A DNA stretch of 64,000 bases from Variovorax sp. OK212 (GTDB lineage Bacteria; Pseudomonadota; Gammaproteobacteria; Burkholderiales; Burkholderiaceae_C), in NCBI RefSeq assembly GCF_900112425.1, contig NZ_FOLP01000010.1, positions 62,001 through 126,000 of the forward strand, given 5' to 3'. The notes under the pieces were generated by a model. It did not search any database and was not told the origin of the DNA. It saw only the letters and a list, made by a program, of their open reading frames with translations. Each line of letters begins with the position of its first letter. Within the stretch, counting starts at the first letter, position 1. Below are positions 6,715 to 16,792 of the stretch, piece by piece. A program made the translations under genes and the position numbers.

Positions 6715-9700
6715 TCAGGCCGCGGCCGCCAGTGCCGGCTCGCTCGTGTACGCACGCACCAGGCGCAGCAGTTCCTCTTCCGAGTACGGCTTGCCCAGGT
6801 AGTGGTTCACGCCCAGCGTGCGCGCGTAGTCGCGGTGCTTCTCGGCGATGCGCGAGGTGATCATGATGATCGGCAGCTCGGCCAGGGCCGAGTCGGCGCG
6901 GATGTTGCGGGCCAGGTCGAAGCCGTCCATGCGCGGCATCTCGATGTCCGACAGCACCACGGCCGGGCGTTCCTGCTGCAGCCGCTCGAGCGCCTGCAGG
7001 CCGTCGGCCGCGAGCGACACGCGATAGCCTTCGCGCTGCAGCAGGCGCTGGGTGACGCGGCGCACGGTGATGGAGTCGTCCACCACCAGCACGAGCGGGA
7101 TCTGCGGCACCACCGGCGCCAGGGCCACCGGCTCCTGCGGCGCGCCGGGCTCGCCCGATGCGGCGTGCGCCGATGCCGCGGCCAGCGCGGCGGCCTGGCG
7201 CTCGCGCGCCAGTTCGCCGTGCACCGCCGCCAGGGCCACCGGGTTGTAGATCAGCGCCACCGCACCCGACGCCAGCACCGAGATGCCGGCCAGGCCGGGC
7301 AGCCGCGCAAGCTGCGGGCCGAGGTTCTTCACCACGACTTCCTGGTTGCCCAGCACTTCGTCGACGTGCAGTGCCACGCGTTGCGCCGCGCTTCGCACGA
7401 TGACCAGCGTGTTGGTCTTGGTGGCGCTTTGCTCGCTGCGCGTGGAGTGCTGCAGCAGCGCGCCGGCCCAGTAGAACGGCACCTGTTCGCTGCCGAAGGG
7501 GTGGCTGTTGTTCAGGTAGGCGGCCTCGAGGTCGGTGGCGCCCACGCGCTGCACCAGTTCCACCAGGTTCGACGGCACGCCGATCGACACCTCGCCCGCG
7601 CGCAGCATCACCACGTGCGTCACGGCGGTGGTCAGCGGCAGCACCAGCTTGAAGGTGGTGCCCTGGCCGGCGACGCTGTGCGTTTCGATGCGGCCGCCGA
7701 GCGCCGCGATCTGCGCGCGCACCACGTCCATGCCGATGCCGCGCCCGGACAGTTCGGACACCTGGCCCGCCGTGGAGAAGCCGGGCTTGAAGATCAGCTC
7801 GGTTGCCTCTTCGGGCGACAGTTCCTGGTCGTGGCCGAGCAGGCCCAGCGTGCGGGCACGCTCGGCGATGCGCTTGTGGTCCAGGCCGGCGCCGTCGTCG
7901 CGGAAGCTCACCGAGACGTCGTTGCCTTCATGGTGCAGGTCGATGACGATCAGGCCGCTGGCGTCCTTGCCGGCCTTCTCGCGCGCCGCCACGTCTTCGA
8001 TGCCGTGGGCCACGCAATTGCGCAGCAAGTGCTCGAAGGCGGGCGTCATGCGGTCCAGCACGCCACGGTCCATCTCGATGGAGCCGCCGACGATGTCCAG
8101 GCGCACCTGCTTGCCGGTGTCCTTCGAGGCCTGGCGCACCACACGGTACAGGCGGTCGGAGATGCCTTCGAACTCCACCATGCGCGTGCGCAGCAGGCCG
8201 CGCTGCAGTTCGCGCGTCTGGCGTGCCTGCACGTTCAGGTCGTCTTCCGTGGCCTGCACCGTCTTTTGCAGCGTGCGCTGCACGGTGGCCACGTCGTTGA
8301 CCGACTCGGCCATCATGCGGGTGAGTTCCTGCACGCGGGTGAAGCGGTCGAACTCCAGCGGGTCGAAGCTCTGCTGCGAGTCCTTGGCTTGCGCCAGGCG
8401 GGACTGCATCTGGCTTTCGGCCTGCACTTCGATGTCGCGCAGCTGCTGGCGCAGGCGGTCCAGGTTGCCCGTGAGGTCGGCGAGCGAACCGCGCAGCTGG
8501 CCGAGTTCGGCCTCCAGGCGCGAACGCGTGATGATGACCTCGCCGGTCTGCGCGACCAGGCGGTCGAGCAGCTGGGTGCGGATGCGAACGGCCTGGCCCG
8601 TTGCCGAGCGCAGCGGCGAGAGCAGTGCCGGCGCGGGGCGCGGCTGCAGCATGGCGGGCGCGGCGGCTTGGGTGCCGGCGGCCTCTTCGACGCTGCCTGC
8701 AACCGATGCAGTTGGTGTGGCCGCTTCGTCGTTCGCCGGCTTGTCGGTGGCCACCTGCACCAGCTGGGTGGCGGGTGCGGAGGCGGCGGCCGAGGCCACG
8801 ATGTGCGCGAGCTCGACCTGCGTGGCGTCGTCCGCCGCGCGCAGCGCGTCGAAGGTGGCCTGCAGCGCGTCGAGGCGGCCGAGCAGCTTTTCGATGTCGG
8901 AGCGCTCGGCGCCCTGGGAACCCAGGACTTCGATCTCGGACTCCATGCGGTGCGCGCGTTCGCCCAGGCGCATGGCGCCGGCCAGTCGTGCACTGCCCTT
9001 CAGCGTGTGCAGCGTGCGCAGCACCGACGCGCGCGGCGCGCTGTCGTCGGGGTGGTGCGCCCACTGGCGCAGCGCTTCGCCCAGTTGCGGCAGCAGTTCG
9101 GCGGCCTCTTCCTCGAAGATCGGGAACAGGTCGACGTCGACCGCGTCGGCCATGTCGATGGCGTCTTCGGAATCGTCCAGCGCCACGTCGGCGAAGCTTT
9201 CGCTGACCACCACCTGTTGCAGCTGCCGGGCTTCGGCGCGCATGGCGAGTTCGGTCGGCATCGGCGAGGCGGCGATGTCGCGCAGCGCCTGCAGCGTGCC
9301 TTCGGCCGGATCGCGCAGGAAACCGACGGCGAACTGGTGCAGCAGGCGGCGCAGCTCGTCGGCCGCGGCCACCAGCACCAGGCCCTGTTCACGCGTGCCG
9401 CGGCCCTGCATCTGCAGGTGCTGCAGCGCGGCTTCGAGCAGGCGGGCCATGCCCGACAGGCTGTGGAAGCCCACGGTGGCCGAGCTGCCGGCCAGCGAGT
9501 GCGCCAGCGCAACGGTCGAATCAGGCAGGCGTTCGTGCGTTTCGAGCGCCCATTCGCCGACGTCGGTGGCGAGCTGGCGGGACCATTCGTCGGCCTCGTT
9601 GAGGTAGACGTTGTACAGCGCGATGCCGATGCGCAGCGGACCGATCACCTTGACCTGGTCGTCCGCGCTGACCGCGACGATGATTTCCTCGACGGCCGGC

Positions 9701-12700
9701 GCGGGGGCGGCGGCGACCACGGGTTCCGGGTCAGGCTCGGGCTGGGATTGCAGTGCCGGCACTTCGTCGGCAACGAGGATTTCCGGCTCGGCGGGTGCCG
9801 AGGGAGCCTCGAGGATGGGCGCGATCACCTCTTCGGCCGCGGCCGGGGCGGCGGCATGGACGGGTTCAGGCTGCGCCTCGACCGTCAGTTCCGGTTCCGG
9901 TTCGGCCACGGCGATGACTTCGGCGACGACTTCGGGCGACGGCTCGATCGCCAGCAGCGGTTCGGGCTCAGGCTCGGCTGGGGCGACCAGCGCCACGGGC
10001 TCTTCGAGCGCCTCGGGTGCGTCCTGCGGCGCTTGCGCGGCTTCGACGACTTCGGGCTCCGCGGCCTGCACGGCTTCCCAGTCGAAGTCGGGCAGCGCCG
10101 CTTCGCTCGGGAGGGTCGCCTCGACGGCGGGTGCGGGCTCGACCGGTTCAATCGATTCAATCGATTCAATCGATTCAATCGATTCAATCGACTCGACAGG
10201 CTCGATCGTGCGTTCGGGTTCCGGCTCGGCCTTGGCAACCACGGGCTCGGCGCGTGCCGGCGTCTTGGCGTGGGCCAGGAAGTCGAACTCGTCGCCGCTG
10301 GGCAGGCTCAGCAGTGGTGCCGGCGCGGTGTCCTGCTTCGAGTCGAAGTCCAGGAAGTCGGTCGAAGCGAAATCGTCGTCGCTCTCGGGCGCGGCGGGCT
10401 TCTCGGGCTCCTGCCAGGCGATGGTTTCCAGCTCCGGCTCGGCCGGTGCGGCGACCGGTGCGGGCGCCTGCACTTCGTCGGCCAGCGACAGGTCGGGCAG
10501 CGGGGGCATGACCAGCGGCGCCACAGGCTGCGCAGCCGCCACGGGCTCGGGTGCGGCGACAGGCGCCGGTGCTTCCGCCGCGATGTGGCGCGCGGCGACC
10601 GCCAGGGCCTCCGCATCGGCCACGCGCACGGGCGGGGGCACGGGCTCGCCGGCCAGCAGCGCGTTGGCCACGCGGCTGAACGATGCGGACTGCCAGTTGT
10701 GGGCTGCGCCCGAGGCAATGGCTTCGACCCACTCGCTGAATTCCTTCAGCGTTCTTTCGGTGCCCGACAGCAGCTCCGGCGTGGCGGCGCGCTGGTCGGC
10801 CAGCCAGGTGTTGAGCACCTGCTCGAGCGACCAGGCCGCGTCACCGAATTCGGTGAGGCCGACCATGCGCGAGCTGCCCTTGAGCGTGTGGAACGCGCGG
10901 CGCAGGATCGTGAGTTCTTCGGTGTCGTCCGGGTAGCTGCCGAGCTCGGCGATGGCGGCCAGGCCGGCCTCCACCACTTCGCGGGCTTCGTCCAGGAAGA
11001 TGTTCTGCAGGTCGTCTTCTTCGAGCTCGGTGACTTCGGTGTCGGGCAGCGCCGACGGTCCGGAAATCTTGTGGGTCCAGCTGTCGGCCTTGTTGCTGAA
11101 CTCCTCGATCGGCGAGACCTTGGCCTTGCGGTTGGGCGTGGCGAGCGCGGCGAGCTTGGAGGCGATCTGTGCGTCGACCTCCTCGATGCTGAGCACGGAC
11201 TGCGCGGCCGGCGCCTGCACCGGCGCGGCGCCTTCGGCCACGGGCGTGTCGGTGGCCTGGCGGCCCATCAGCGGCTTGAGCTCGCCGGCTTCGGCGTCGA
11301 ACACGAACAGGCGCTTGGCCAGTGCGGGCTGGTAGCCCAGCATGTCGATCAGGAAGCCGAGCGCGCCCAGGTTGTTGCCCAGCGCGTCGAAGCCGGCCAT
11401 TTCCTCGGCCGGCGAGGTGCTCACGAGCATCGCCTCGACGTCGTCGCGCATGCGCTGCACGGTGAGCGCGGCCTGGTCGAGGCCGAGCACGGAGAACACG
11501 CCGCGCATCTGCATGAGCTGCGTCGGCACGGTGCGCAGCAGAGTCTTTTCGGCGGGGCGGCGGAAGTACTGGTCGAGCGACTTCTCGAGCTCGCTCAGGT
11601 GGCTGCGCAGCTCGTCGACCACGGTGCCCATGGTCTGGCGGTCGCTCACGCGGCGGTAGAGGTCTTCCATCCACGGCTCGAGCGGCTCGGAATGGCCGCC
11701 TTCGCGCACGCGTTCGATGCGCCCCGACAGCTGCAGCGTGCGGGACGTGAGTTGCGGGTCGCTCGGGTCGAGGTCTTCGAGCGCGGCTTCCAGGTACAGC
11801 ACCGAGGTGGCGACTTCCATCGCGAGTTCGGTGCCGGGCGCCTGGCCGGAGCGCACGGAGGCGTCGACCGCGTGGTTCAGCGCCTGCACCATCGGCAGGC
11901 TCGGCGGATGCAGCTTCTGCAGCGACTCGCCGAGCTGGGCGAAGGTGTCGGCCACCTGGCGTGTGCGGGTGACGTCGCCGCCCGAGAGCGCCGACCACAT
12001 TTCCTTGGCGGTCTCGATGCGCTTGCGGGCCTGTTGCAGCACCAGCGGATCGAAGCGGCCGAACTGCTCGACGGTGTAGTCGATGTGCGGCTCGCTGGCG
12101 ATGCCCCATGCGTTGCGCACGGTGCGCAGCGTGTCGGCGTCGTCGGTGGCGGCAGGCACGCCCTGCGCGCAGAAGAAGAGCAGGTCCTGGCCGAGGCGGT
12201 CGGACACCAGGCTGTCGCCGCGCGCGAGCGTGGCGTACTGCAGCAGCACGCGCGAAGCGGCGCGCTTGACGTACGAGTCAGGCGCGATCAGGCCGGTGGC
12301 CAGCGCTTCGAAGAAGCCGGCGGCCAGGGTCCAGAAACTGGCGACGCGGGGCAGCAGCGCGCCGCGTCCGAGGCCCAGGCACAGCGCATGCAGGCGCCGC
12401 GCGGCCTGCGGGTCGCCGGTCTTGACCATCTGCAGCACTTCGCGGTCCAGCCGCGAGCGCACGGCCGGGTCGTAGGCGACGGCGGCCTGCGTGAACGCGG
12501 GCTTGACCTCGACCCAGCGCCAGGTGGCGCCCCACAGGTCGGCCGGGTGCACGCGCTCGTTGCCCACCAGCTCCAGCACGTCGCGGTACTGCGGGAACAG
12601 CGCCACCGACGACACGGGCTTGCCGGCCAGCAGGGCGTTGAGGAAATCGGTGACGGCGAAGCCGGCACGCTCGATCTTGATCACGGCAGCTTCGGTGCAG

Positions 12701-13005
12701 CGCAGCGGTTCGGCAATGAAGCCCTGCACCGCGAACTCGATGGCGCCGAGCACCAGCGCGGGCGAGGGATGCCCCACCATCTGGAGGGCGCCGACGGCCT
12801 GGTGCAGTTGCTGGCGGGCCATTTGCAGCGGGCCGCTGTCGGGCTCGGCAGCGGTGCCCACGTCGCGCACGAAGCGCCGCAACGACTTGCCCACAACGTC
12901 GAGGGATTTCTGGATTTCTCCCAGCACCCAGGCCAGCGGCCCCAGGTCTTCGGTGGCCGGCACGTTGCCGGCAAGAGGGGCCGTGGCAGGGGTTTGAATC
13001 GACAC
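6715..13005 (-). CDS. pilL: Hybrid chemosensory kinase ChpA/PilL
   Basis: A 2096-aa CheA-like hybrid kinase of the type IV pilus chemosensory system. N-terminal FimL-like region. Three histidine phosphotransfer domains: HTLKGSSRMVG near residue 700, HSLAGSSATVG near 1165, HTLKGSARLAG near 1330. Then the HATPase (LLRNCVAHGIED, DDGAGLD, GRGIGMDVV), a CheW-like domain, and a C-terminal receiver (VLVVDDSITVRR, LSDIEMPRMDG, GKPYSEEE). Long Ala/Pro/Glu-rich linkers join the HPt domains; one holds a five-copy Ser-Ile-Glu repeat (residues 939-953). Pseudomonas ChpA is longer, with more phosphotransfer domains. GTG start at 13005. Last gene of the pil chemosensory operon, 32 nt after pilJ. Expected to phosphorylate PilG/PilH and control twitching motility. 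Confidence 0.93.
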   Translation of the reverse strand: MSIQTPATAPLAGNVPATEDLGPLAWVLGEIQKSLDVVGKSLRRFVRDVGTAAEPDSGPLQMARQQLHQAVGALQMVGHPSPALVLGAIEFAVQGFIAEPLRCTEAAVIKIERAGFAVTDFLNALLAGKPVSSVALFPQYRDVLELVGNERVHPADLWGATWRWVEVKPAFTQAAVAYDPAVRSRLDREVLQMVKTGDPQAARRLHALCLGLGRGALLPRVASFWTLAAGFFEALATGLIAPDSYVKRAASRVLLQYATLARGDSLVSDRLGQDLLFFCAQGVPAATDDADTLRTVRNAWGIASEPHIDYTVEQFGRFDPLVLQQARKRIETAKEMWSALSGGDVTRTRQVADTFAQLGESLQKLHPPSLPMVQALNHAVDASVRSGQAPGTELAMEVATSVLYLEAALEDLDPSDPQLTSRTLQLSGRIERVREGGHSEPLEPWMEDLYRRVSDRQTMGTVVDELRSHLSELEKSLDQYFRRPAEKTLLRTVPTQLMQMRGVFSVLGLDQAALTVQRMRDDVEAMLVSTSPAEEMAGFDALGNNLGALGFLIDMLGYQPALAKRLFVFDAEAGELKPLMGRQATDTPVAEGAAPVQAPAAQSVLSIEEVDAQIASKLAALATPNRKAKVSPIEEFSNKADSWTHKISGPSALPDTEVTELEEDDLQNIFLDEAREVVEAGLAAIAELGSYPDDTEELTILRRAFHTLKGSSRMVGLTEFGDAAWSLEQVLNTWLADQRAATPELLSGTERTLKEFSEWVEAIASGAAHNWQSASFSRVANALLAGEPVPPPVRVADAEALAVAARHIAAEAPAPVAAPEPVAAAQPVAPLVMPPLPDLSLADEVQAPAPVAAPAEPELETIAWQEPEKPAAPESDDDFASTDFLDFDSKQDTAPAPLLSLPSGDEFDFLAHAKTPARAEPVVAKAEPEPERTIEPVESIESIESIESIESIEPVEPAPAVEATLPSEAALPDFDWEAVQAAEPEVVEAAQAPQDAPEALEEPVALVAPAEPEPEPLLAIEPSPEVVAEVIAVAEPEPELTVEAQPEPVHAAAPAAAEEVIAPILEAPSAPAEPEILVADEVPALQSQPEPDPEPVVAAAPAPAVEEIIVAVSADDQVKVIGPLRIGIALYNVYLNEADEWSRQLATDVGEWALETHERLPDSTVALAHSLAGSSATVGFHSLSGMARLLEAALQHLQMQGRGTREQGLVLVAAADELRRLLHQFAVGFLRDPAEGTLQALRDIAASPMPTELAMRAEARQLQQVVVSESFADVALDDSEDAIDMADAVDVDLFPIFEEEAAELLPQLGEALRQWAHHPDDSAPRASVLRTLHTLKGSARLAGAMRLGERAHRMESEIEVLGSQGAERSDIEKLLGRLDALQATFDALRAADDATQVELAHIVASAAASAPATQLVQVATDKPANDEAATPTASVAGSVEEAAGTQAAAPAMLQPRPAPALLSPLRSATGQAVRIRTQLLDRLVAQTGEVIITRSRLEAELGQLRGSLADLTGNLDRLRQQLRDIEVQAESQMQSRLAQAKDSQQSFDPLEFDRFTRVQELTRMMAESVNDVATVQRTLQKTVQATEDDLNVQARQTRELQRGLLRTRMVEFEGISDRLYRVVRQASKDTGKQVRLDIVGGSIEMDRGVLDRMTPAFEHLLRNCVAHGIEDVAAREKAGKDASGLIVIDLHHEGNDVSVSFRDDGAGLDHKRIAERARTLGLLGHDQELSPEEATELIFKPGFSTAGQVSELSGRGIGMDVVRAQIAALGGRIETHSVAGQGTTFKLVLPLTTAVTHVVMLRAGEVSIGVPSNLVELVQRVGATDLEAAYLNNSHPFGSEQVPFYWAGALLQHSTRSEQSATKTNTLVIVRSAAQRVALHVDEVLGNQEVVVKNLGPQLARLPGLAGISVLASGAVALIYNPVALAAVHGELARERQAAALAAASAHAASGEPGAPQEPVALAPVVPQIPLVLVVDDSITVRRVTQRLLQREGYRVSLAADGLQALERLQQERPAVVLSDIEMPRMDGFDLARNIRADSALAELPIIMITSRIAEKHRDYARTLGVNHYLGKPYSEEELLRLVRAYTSEPALAAAA
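10147..10191. repeat. Five perfect 9-bp tandem repeats inside chpA
   Basis: Unit TTCAATCGA repeated exactly five times, reading (SIE)5 on the coding strand. Because the unit is three codons, copy changes keep frame and would only lengthen or shorten a linker between phosphotransfer domains. The unit is 33% G+C, far below its surroundings. Confidence 0.95.
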
Positions 13006-13037
13006 GTTGGGTGCTCGCCGTTCTTATCTATCGGGGA

Positions 13038-15347
13038 TCAGGCAATCTTGAAACGGGCCACCGAGCGGCGCAGTTCTTCGGCCATCTGCGACAGTTCGCG
13101 CACCTGCTGGGCGGTGGTACGCGTGCCTTCGCCGGTTTGTTCCGTCACGGCAAAAATGTGCTGGATGTTCGCGGCCACCACGTTGGCCGAATCGGCTTCG
13201 CGGGAGGCGGATTGCGAAATCTGCTCGATCAGGTCGGCGAGTCGGCGCGACACGCGGTCGATCTCGGACAGCGCGGTACCCGCGTTGTCGGACAGCTTGG
13301 CCCCTTCGACCACACCCTGCGTGGAGCGCTCCATGGCGCCCACCGCGTCCTGGGTGTCGGTCTGAATCGCCTTCACCAGCGCCGAGATCTGGCGCGTGGC
13401 GTCCGCGGAGCGTTCGGCCAGTCGCTGAACTTCTTCCGCCACCACCGAGAAGCCTCGGCCGGCTTCACCGGCGGATGCGGCCTGGATGGCTGCGTTCAGC
13501 GCCAGCACGTTGGTCTGTTCGGTAATGTCCGAGATCAGCTCGGTGATTTCGCCAATTTCCTGCGACGACTCGCCCAGGCGCTTGATGCGCTTCGACGTTT
13601 CCTGGATCTGGTCGCGGATGGAGTTCATACCGCCGATGGCGTTCTGCACGGCCTGCAGGCCCGACGATGCGGCTTGCAGCGACTGGCGCGCCACCGTGGC
13701 GGACTCTTGCGCTTGCGAGGACACGCCGTTGATTCGCTCGGCCATGGTCAGCACCGACTGGCCGGTTTCGCGAATTTCGCGCAGCTGTTCGGTCGAGGCG
13801 GCCAGCAGTTCGGTCGAAGTGCTTTCCACCTGCGACGTGGTTTGCGCCACGCGGGTGGCCGTGTTCTGCACGTTGCCCACCAGCAGGCGCAGTTCTTCCA
13901 CCGTGTAGTTCACCGAGTCGGCAATGGCGCCGGTGATGTCCTCGGTCACGGTGGCTTCCTGCGTCAGGTCGCCTTCGGCCACTGTCTGCAGTTCATTCAT
14001 CAGGCGAAGAATGGCGGCCTGGTTGGCGTTGTTCACGCGGCCGGCTTCGTCGGAAGCCTGCTCGGCCGCCAGACGTTCGCGTTCGGCGACGGCGGCACGT
14101 TCACGGCCTTCGCGCACCTGCACGAAACCGATGGCGCCGGCCAGCGCCAGGGCGGCCAGCGACAGCACGAACAGCAGCACGATGGTGCCGGCGCCCAGGC
14201 CGGTACGGGCCGAGAGCTTTTCCTGCAGGTCGCCCAGCGCCTTGCGCAGGGGTTCGCTGTCGGTCAGGATGGACGCTTGCGCTTCACGCGCGGCCACCAG
14301 GCCTTGCAGGTTGCCCAGAATGGCGGAGGCCTGCGTGCGCATCTGCTCGTAGGTCTTCAGGATGGCTTCGAGCTGTTCGCGCGTCTGCGGGTCGCGCGAG
14401 CCGGGGAAGCGCTGTTGCGCATTGCCGTCGAGCAGGCCGCGGGTGGTTTCCTGGAAGGTGTTCAGGTCCTTGCCCAGCAGGAACACGGCGTCGGGGTTCA
14501 CACCCTCGACCGTGAAGAACTCGTTGGTCGACTTGCCGATGCGCTGCGTCAGCATCACGAGCTGGCCGGCGGCCGAGATCTCGGGCAGCGTGGCGTTCTG
14601 CTGCATCTTCAGCGACGCGACGGTTTCCGTCATTTCGAGCAGCGTGGACGACTGCTGGTTGATGTCGCGCAAGGCGGCACCCACCTGGGTCAGGATCTGG
14701 CGCTGGGCCAGCACGGCCTTGGCGCTGGTGTCGGCACGGGTGACGAGAGGGTTGATCTTGCTCATCTCCTCGTCGTACTGGTTGCCCACGCGTTCCAGGC
14801 GCAGCGAGTCGTCGCCGTTGGTCAGGCCGGCAACGCGGCGCGAGAGGTCGTCCGCGCTGTCCTTCACTTCGACGAACGCCGAGGCGCTGCCCACGAGGGC
14901 CTGCGAGATCGACTTGGCCAGACGCTGCGACTGCATCAGCGACTGGCCGGTGGCCGCCACCTGCTGCGCCAGGCGTTCCGCGCGAAGAATGGCGGAGCCG
15001 GCCACCAGCAACAGCAGCAACACGACCACGGCCAGCAGGATGGCCAGGATCCGCTGCTGCTTGGCCAGGCCGGAAGCCGCGCGGCCGCCGGAGAGGTCGA
15101 GCACGGGCTCGGGCGCCACTGCGGCCGGCTCGTTGGCGGCGTCGCCGCCGCCCGGCAGGTCGAGGTCGCCGAAGCTGGTGTCGGTGGCCGCGCCCTTCCT
15201 GGCGAGGCGCACGGTTTTTTCGTCCGGGACCTGGACCGTGTCGACGTCGTCGATCGACAACGTGGAACCGGAGCCGTCGACGCGGGCCTTGTCATTGCCG
15301 TTGTTGGCGGGCAGTAATTTCTTGAACTTGTCGGCGATCGAGCTCAC
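13038..15347 (-). CDS. pilJ: Type IV pilus chemoreceptor PilJ
   Basis: A 769-aa methyl-accepting chemotaxis-type receptor. An unusual cytoplasmic N-terminal segment of about 90 residues precedes the first membrane helix (RILAILLAVVVLLLLLVAGS). A periplasmic PilJ-type sensor region, a second helix (GTIVLLFVLSLAALALAGAI), a HAMP-like linker and a long coiled-coil signalling domain follow. The conserved hairpin tip is visible around NVLALNAAIQAASAGEAGRG. The start is GTG at 15347 with AAGGA 6 nt upstream. It sits between pilI (CheW-like) and chpA, so it is the receptor of this pathway. In Pseudomonas, PilJ senses pilin-related cues and feeds the ChpA kinase. Confidence 0.94.
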   Translation of the reverse strand: MSSIADKFKKLLPANNGNDKARVDGSGSTLSIDDVDTVQVPDEKTVRLARKGAATDTSFGDLDLPGGGDAANEPAAVAPEPVLDLSGGRAASGLAKQQRILAILLAVVVLLLLLVAGSAILRAERLAQQVAATGQSLMQSQRLAKSISQALVGSASAFVEVKDSADDLSRRVAGLTNGDDSLRLERVGNQYDEEMSKINPLVTRADTSAKAVLAQRQILTQVGAALRDINQQSSTLLEMTETVASLKMQQNATLPEISAAGQLVMLTQRIGKSTNEFFTVEGVNPDAVFLLGKDLNTFQETTRGLLDGNAQQRFPGSRDPQTREQLEAILKTYEQMRTQASAILGNLQGLVAAREAQASILTDSEPLRKALGDLQEKLSARTGLGAGTIVLLFVLSLAALALAGAIGFVQVREGRERAAVAERERLAAEQASDEAGRVNNANQAAILRLMNELQTVAEGDLTQEATVTEDITGAIADSVNYTVEELRLLVGNVQNTATRVAQTTSQVESTSTELLAASTEQLREIRETGQSVLTMAERINGVSSQAQESATVARQSLQAASSGLQAVQNAIGGMNSIRDQIQETSKRIKRLGESSQEIGEITELISDITEQTNVLALNAAIQAASAGEAGRGFSVVAEEVQRLAERSADATRQISALVKAIQTDTQDAVGAMERSTQGVVEGAKLSDNAGTALSEIDRVSRRLADLIEQISQSASREADSANVVAANIQHIFAVTEQTGEGTRTTAQQVRELSQMAEELRRSVARFKIA

Positions 15348-15392
15348 GGTCGGTCCTTCAGGTGGTTGCCGGTACGGCGTGCGGAAGCACTG

Positions 15393-15926
15393 CTACGCAC
15401 CAATACTCAAAAACTGGGGTTGCTGCGAAAGCGCTTGCAGATTGACTTCCTGCCAGCGTTCTCCTGCTGCGTCGGTGTACAGCTGCCCGTGCCAGGCAGG
15501 TGCTTCTGCGCCCGGGGGTTCGGCGGCCGTGAAGGCCTCCGCGCCCCGCAACCCCGCCAGTCGATCGACCAGCAATGCGCAGTTGACTTCGAGCAGCTCG
15601 TTGAAGGCAACGAGCCGCGACTGGATGCGCGCCGCTTCGGTGGCGGCCAGCGCGCGCGGCGCGCCGGCGGCGAACGCCGAAAGCTGCACGACGCCGTACA
15701 GGCCGCCGCGCAGGTTGGCAACACCGAGGAACCAGGGTTCCGTGTAGGGCACGGGCTGGGGCGGCGTCCAGGGAAAGATTTCGCCGGCGTGTCCCAGCGG
15801 GAAGAGGTACTTGCCCTCACCCGCCTCGACGGCCAGCCACGTGGCGGCCACGCCCGTCGTGCGAGCAGCCTGCAGGCGGCTCGCCAGCCGGGACTGGAAG
15901 GCTCTCAGAGCATCGCGATTCGCCAT
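15393..15926 (-). CDS. pilI: CheW-like adaptor PilI
   Basis: A 177-aa CheW-domain protein that would couple the PilJ receptor to the ChpA kinase. It shows the CheW-like features LFPLGHAGEIFPW, the WFLGVANLRGGLYGVV strand-loop-strand motif and a C-terminal VNLQALSQQPQFL helix. It lies 19 nt after pilH and 45 nt before pilJ in the same operon. Assignment rests on the CheW fold together with its position. Confidence 0.9.
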   Translation of the reverse strand: MANRDALRAFQSRLASRLQAARTTGVAATWLAVEAGEGKYLFPLGHAGEIFPWTPPQPVPYTEPWFLGVANLRGGLYGVVQLSAFAAGAPRALAATEAARIQSRLVAFNELLEVNCALLVDRLAGLRGAEAFTAAEPPGAEAPAWHGQLYTDAAGERWQEVNLQALSQQPQFLSIGA

Positions 15927-15945
15927 GGACTCGGCGGGCTTTCGG

Positions 15946-16311
15946 TCAGGCCAGCGCGCTGATCTTGGACATCAGATCGGCTGCGTTGACTGGCTTGACG
16001 ATGTAGTCGCGGGCGCCCTGGCGCATGCCCCAGACGCGGTCGGTTTCCTGGTTCTTGCTCGTGCACAGGATGATCGGGATCGCGGCGTACTTGGGGTCGC
16101 GGACGATGGCGCGCGTGAGCTGGAAGCCGTTCTGGCCGGGCATGACCACGTCCATGAGGATCAGGTCGGGCTGATCTTCTTCCAGGCGGCGCATGGCGTC
16201 GTCGGCGTTCTCGGCGGTCTTCACGGCGTAGCCGTTCTTCTGCAGCAGGTCGGACAGGAACATCAGTTCCGTCTTGGAGTCGTCGACGACGAGGATTTTT
16301 CGAATAGGCAT
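15946..16311 (-). CDS. pilH: Response regulator PilH
   Basis: A 121-aa stand-alone receiver domain (CheY-like). The acidic pair is in ILVVDDSKTE, the phospho-acceptor Asp is in LILMDVVMPGQNG, and the Thr/Lys switch residues are in ILCTSKNQ and IVKPVNAAD. Its ATG overlaps the pilG stop by one base (TAATG), so the two receivers are co-translated. In Pseudomonas, PilH and PilG are the two outputs of the Chp system, with PilH acting on retraction or as a phosphate sink. Confidence 0.93.
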   Translation of the reverse strand: MPIRKILVVDDSKTELMFLSDLLQKNGYAVKTAENADDAMRRLEEDQPDLILMDVVMPGQNGFQLTRAIVRDPKYAAIPIILCTSKNQETDRVWGMRQGARDYIVKPVNAADLMSKISALA

Positions 16312-16709
16312 TACTGCGCTTCCTGTTGAACGATGCCAAACTGCTGCACGGCCTGCAGCAGCTGGTCTTTGGTGAAAGGCTTGGTCAGGTAGTCCTGGGA
16401 GCCGACCATGCGGCCGCGGGCCTTGTCGAATACGCCATCCTTCGAGGACAGCATGACGACCGGGACGTTGGAGAAATTGGCGTTGCGCTTGATGATGGCG
16501 CAGGTCTGGTAGCCGTCGAGCCGCGGCATCAGGATGTCGCAGAAAATCAGATGCGGCTTGTGGTCGTTAACCTTGGAGAGCGCGTCGAAGCCGTCTTCCG
16601 CGAGAAGAACCTCGTGCCCACCCTGCTTCAGAAAAATCTCGGCACTGCGCCGGATGGTGTTGCTGTCGTCGATGACAAGCACCTTGTAACCTGATCCATT
16701 CGGGCCCAT
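16311..16709 (-). CDS. pilG: Response regulator PilG
   Basis: A 132-aa single receiver domain, first gene of the pilG-H-I-J-chpA operon. Conserved residues are visible in VLVIDDSNTIRR, LIFCDILMPRLDGYQ, VVMLSSKDG and YLTKPFTKDQ. It ends with a short non-conserved tail (QEAQ). The 83-nt gap to the upstream rubredoxin gene may hold the operon promoter, although read-through from the rubredoxin gene is also possible. Expected to act on pilus extension and cAMP signalling, as in Pseudomonas. Confidence 0.93.
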   Translation of the reverse strand: MGPNGSGYKVLVIDDSNTIRRSAEIFLKQGGHEVLLAEDGFDALSKVNDHKPHLIFCDILMPRLDGYQTCAIIKRNANFSNVPVVMLSSKDGVFDKARGRMVGSQDYLTKPFTKDQLLQAVQQFGIVQQEAQ

Positions 16710-16792
16710 TGCAAACGCTCCTGCTCATGAGACTTGGAAGCCCGCCGCGCCGACATCGACGCAGACCGCGTAGCTCTATCTATGCCATGCTT

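Noticed and set aside
6691..13365. A 2224-codon open frame on the plus strand opposite chpA
   Set aside because: It mirrors the codon structure of chpA on the other strand; its translation is Arg/Gly/His-rich with no domains. High-GC coding regions commonly leave such antisense frames open.
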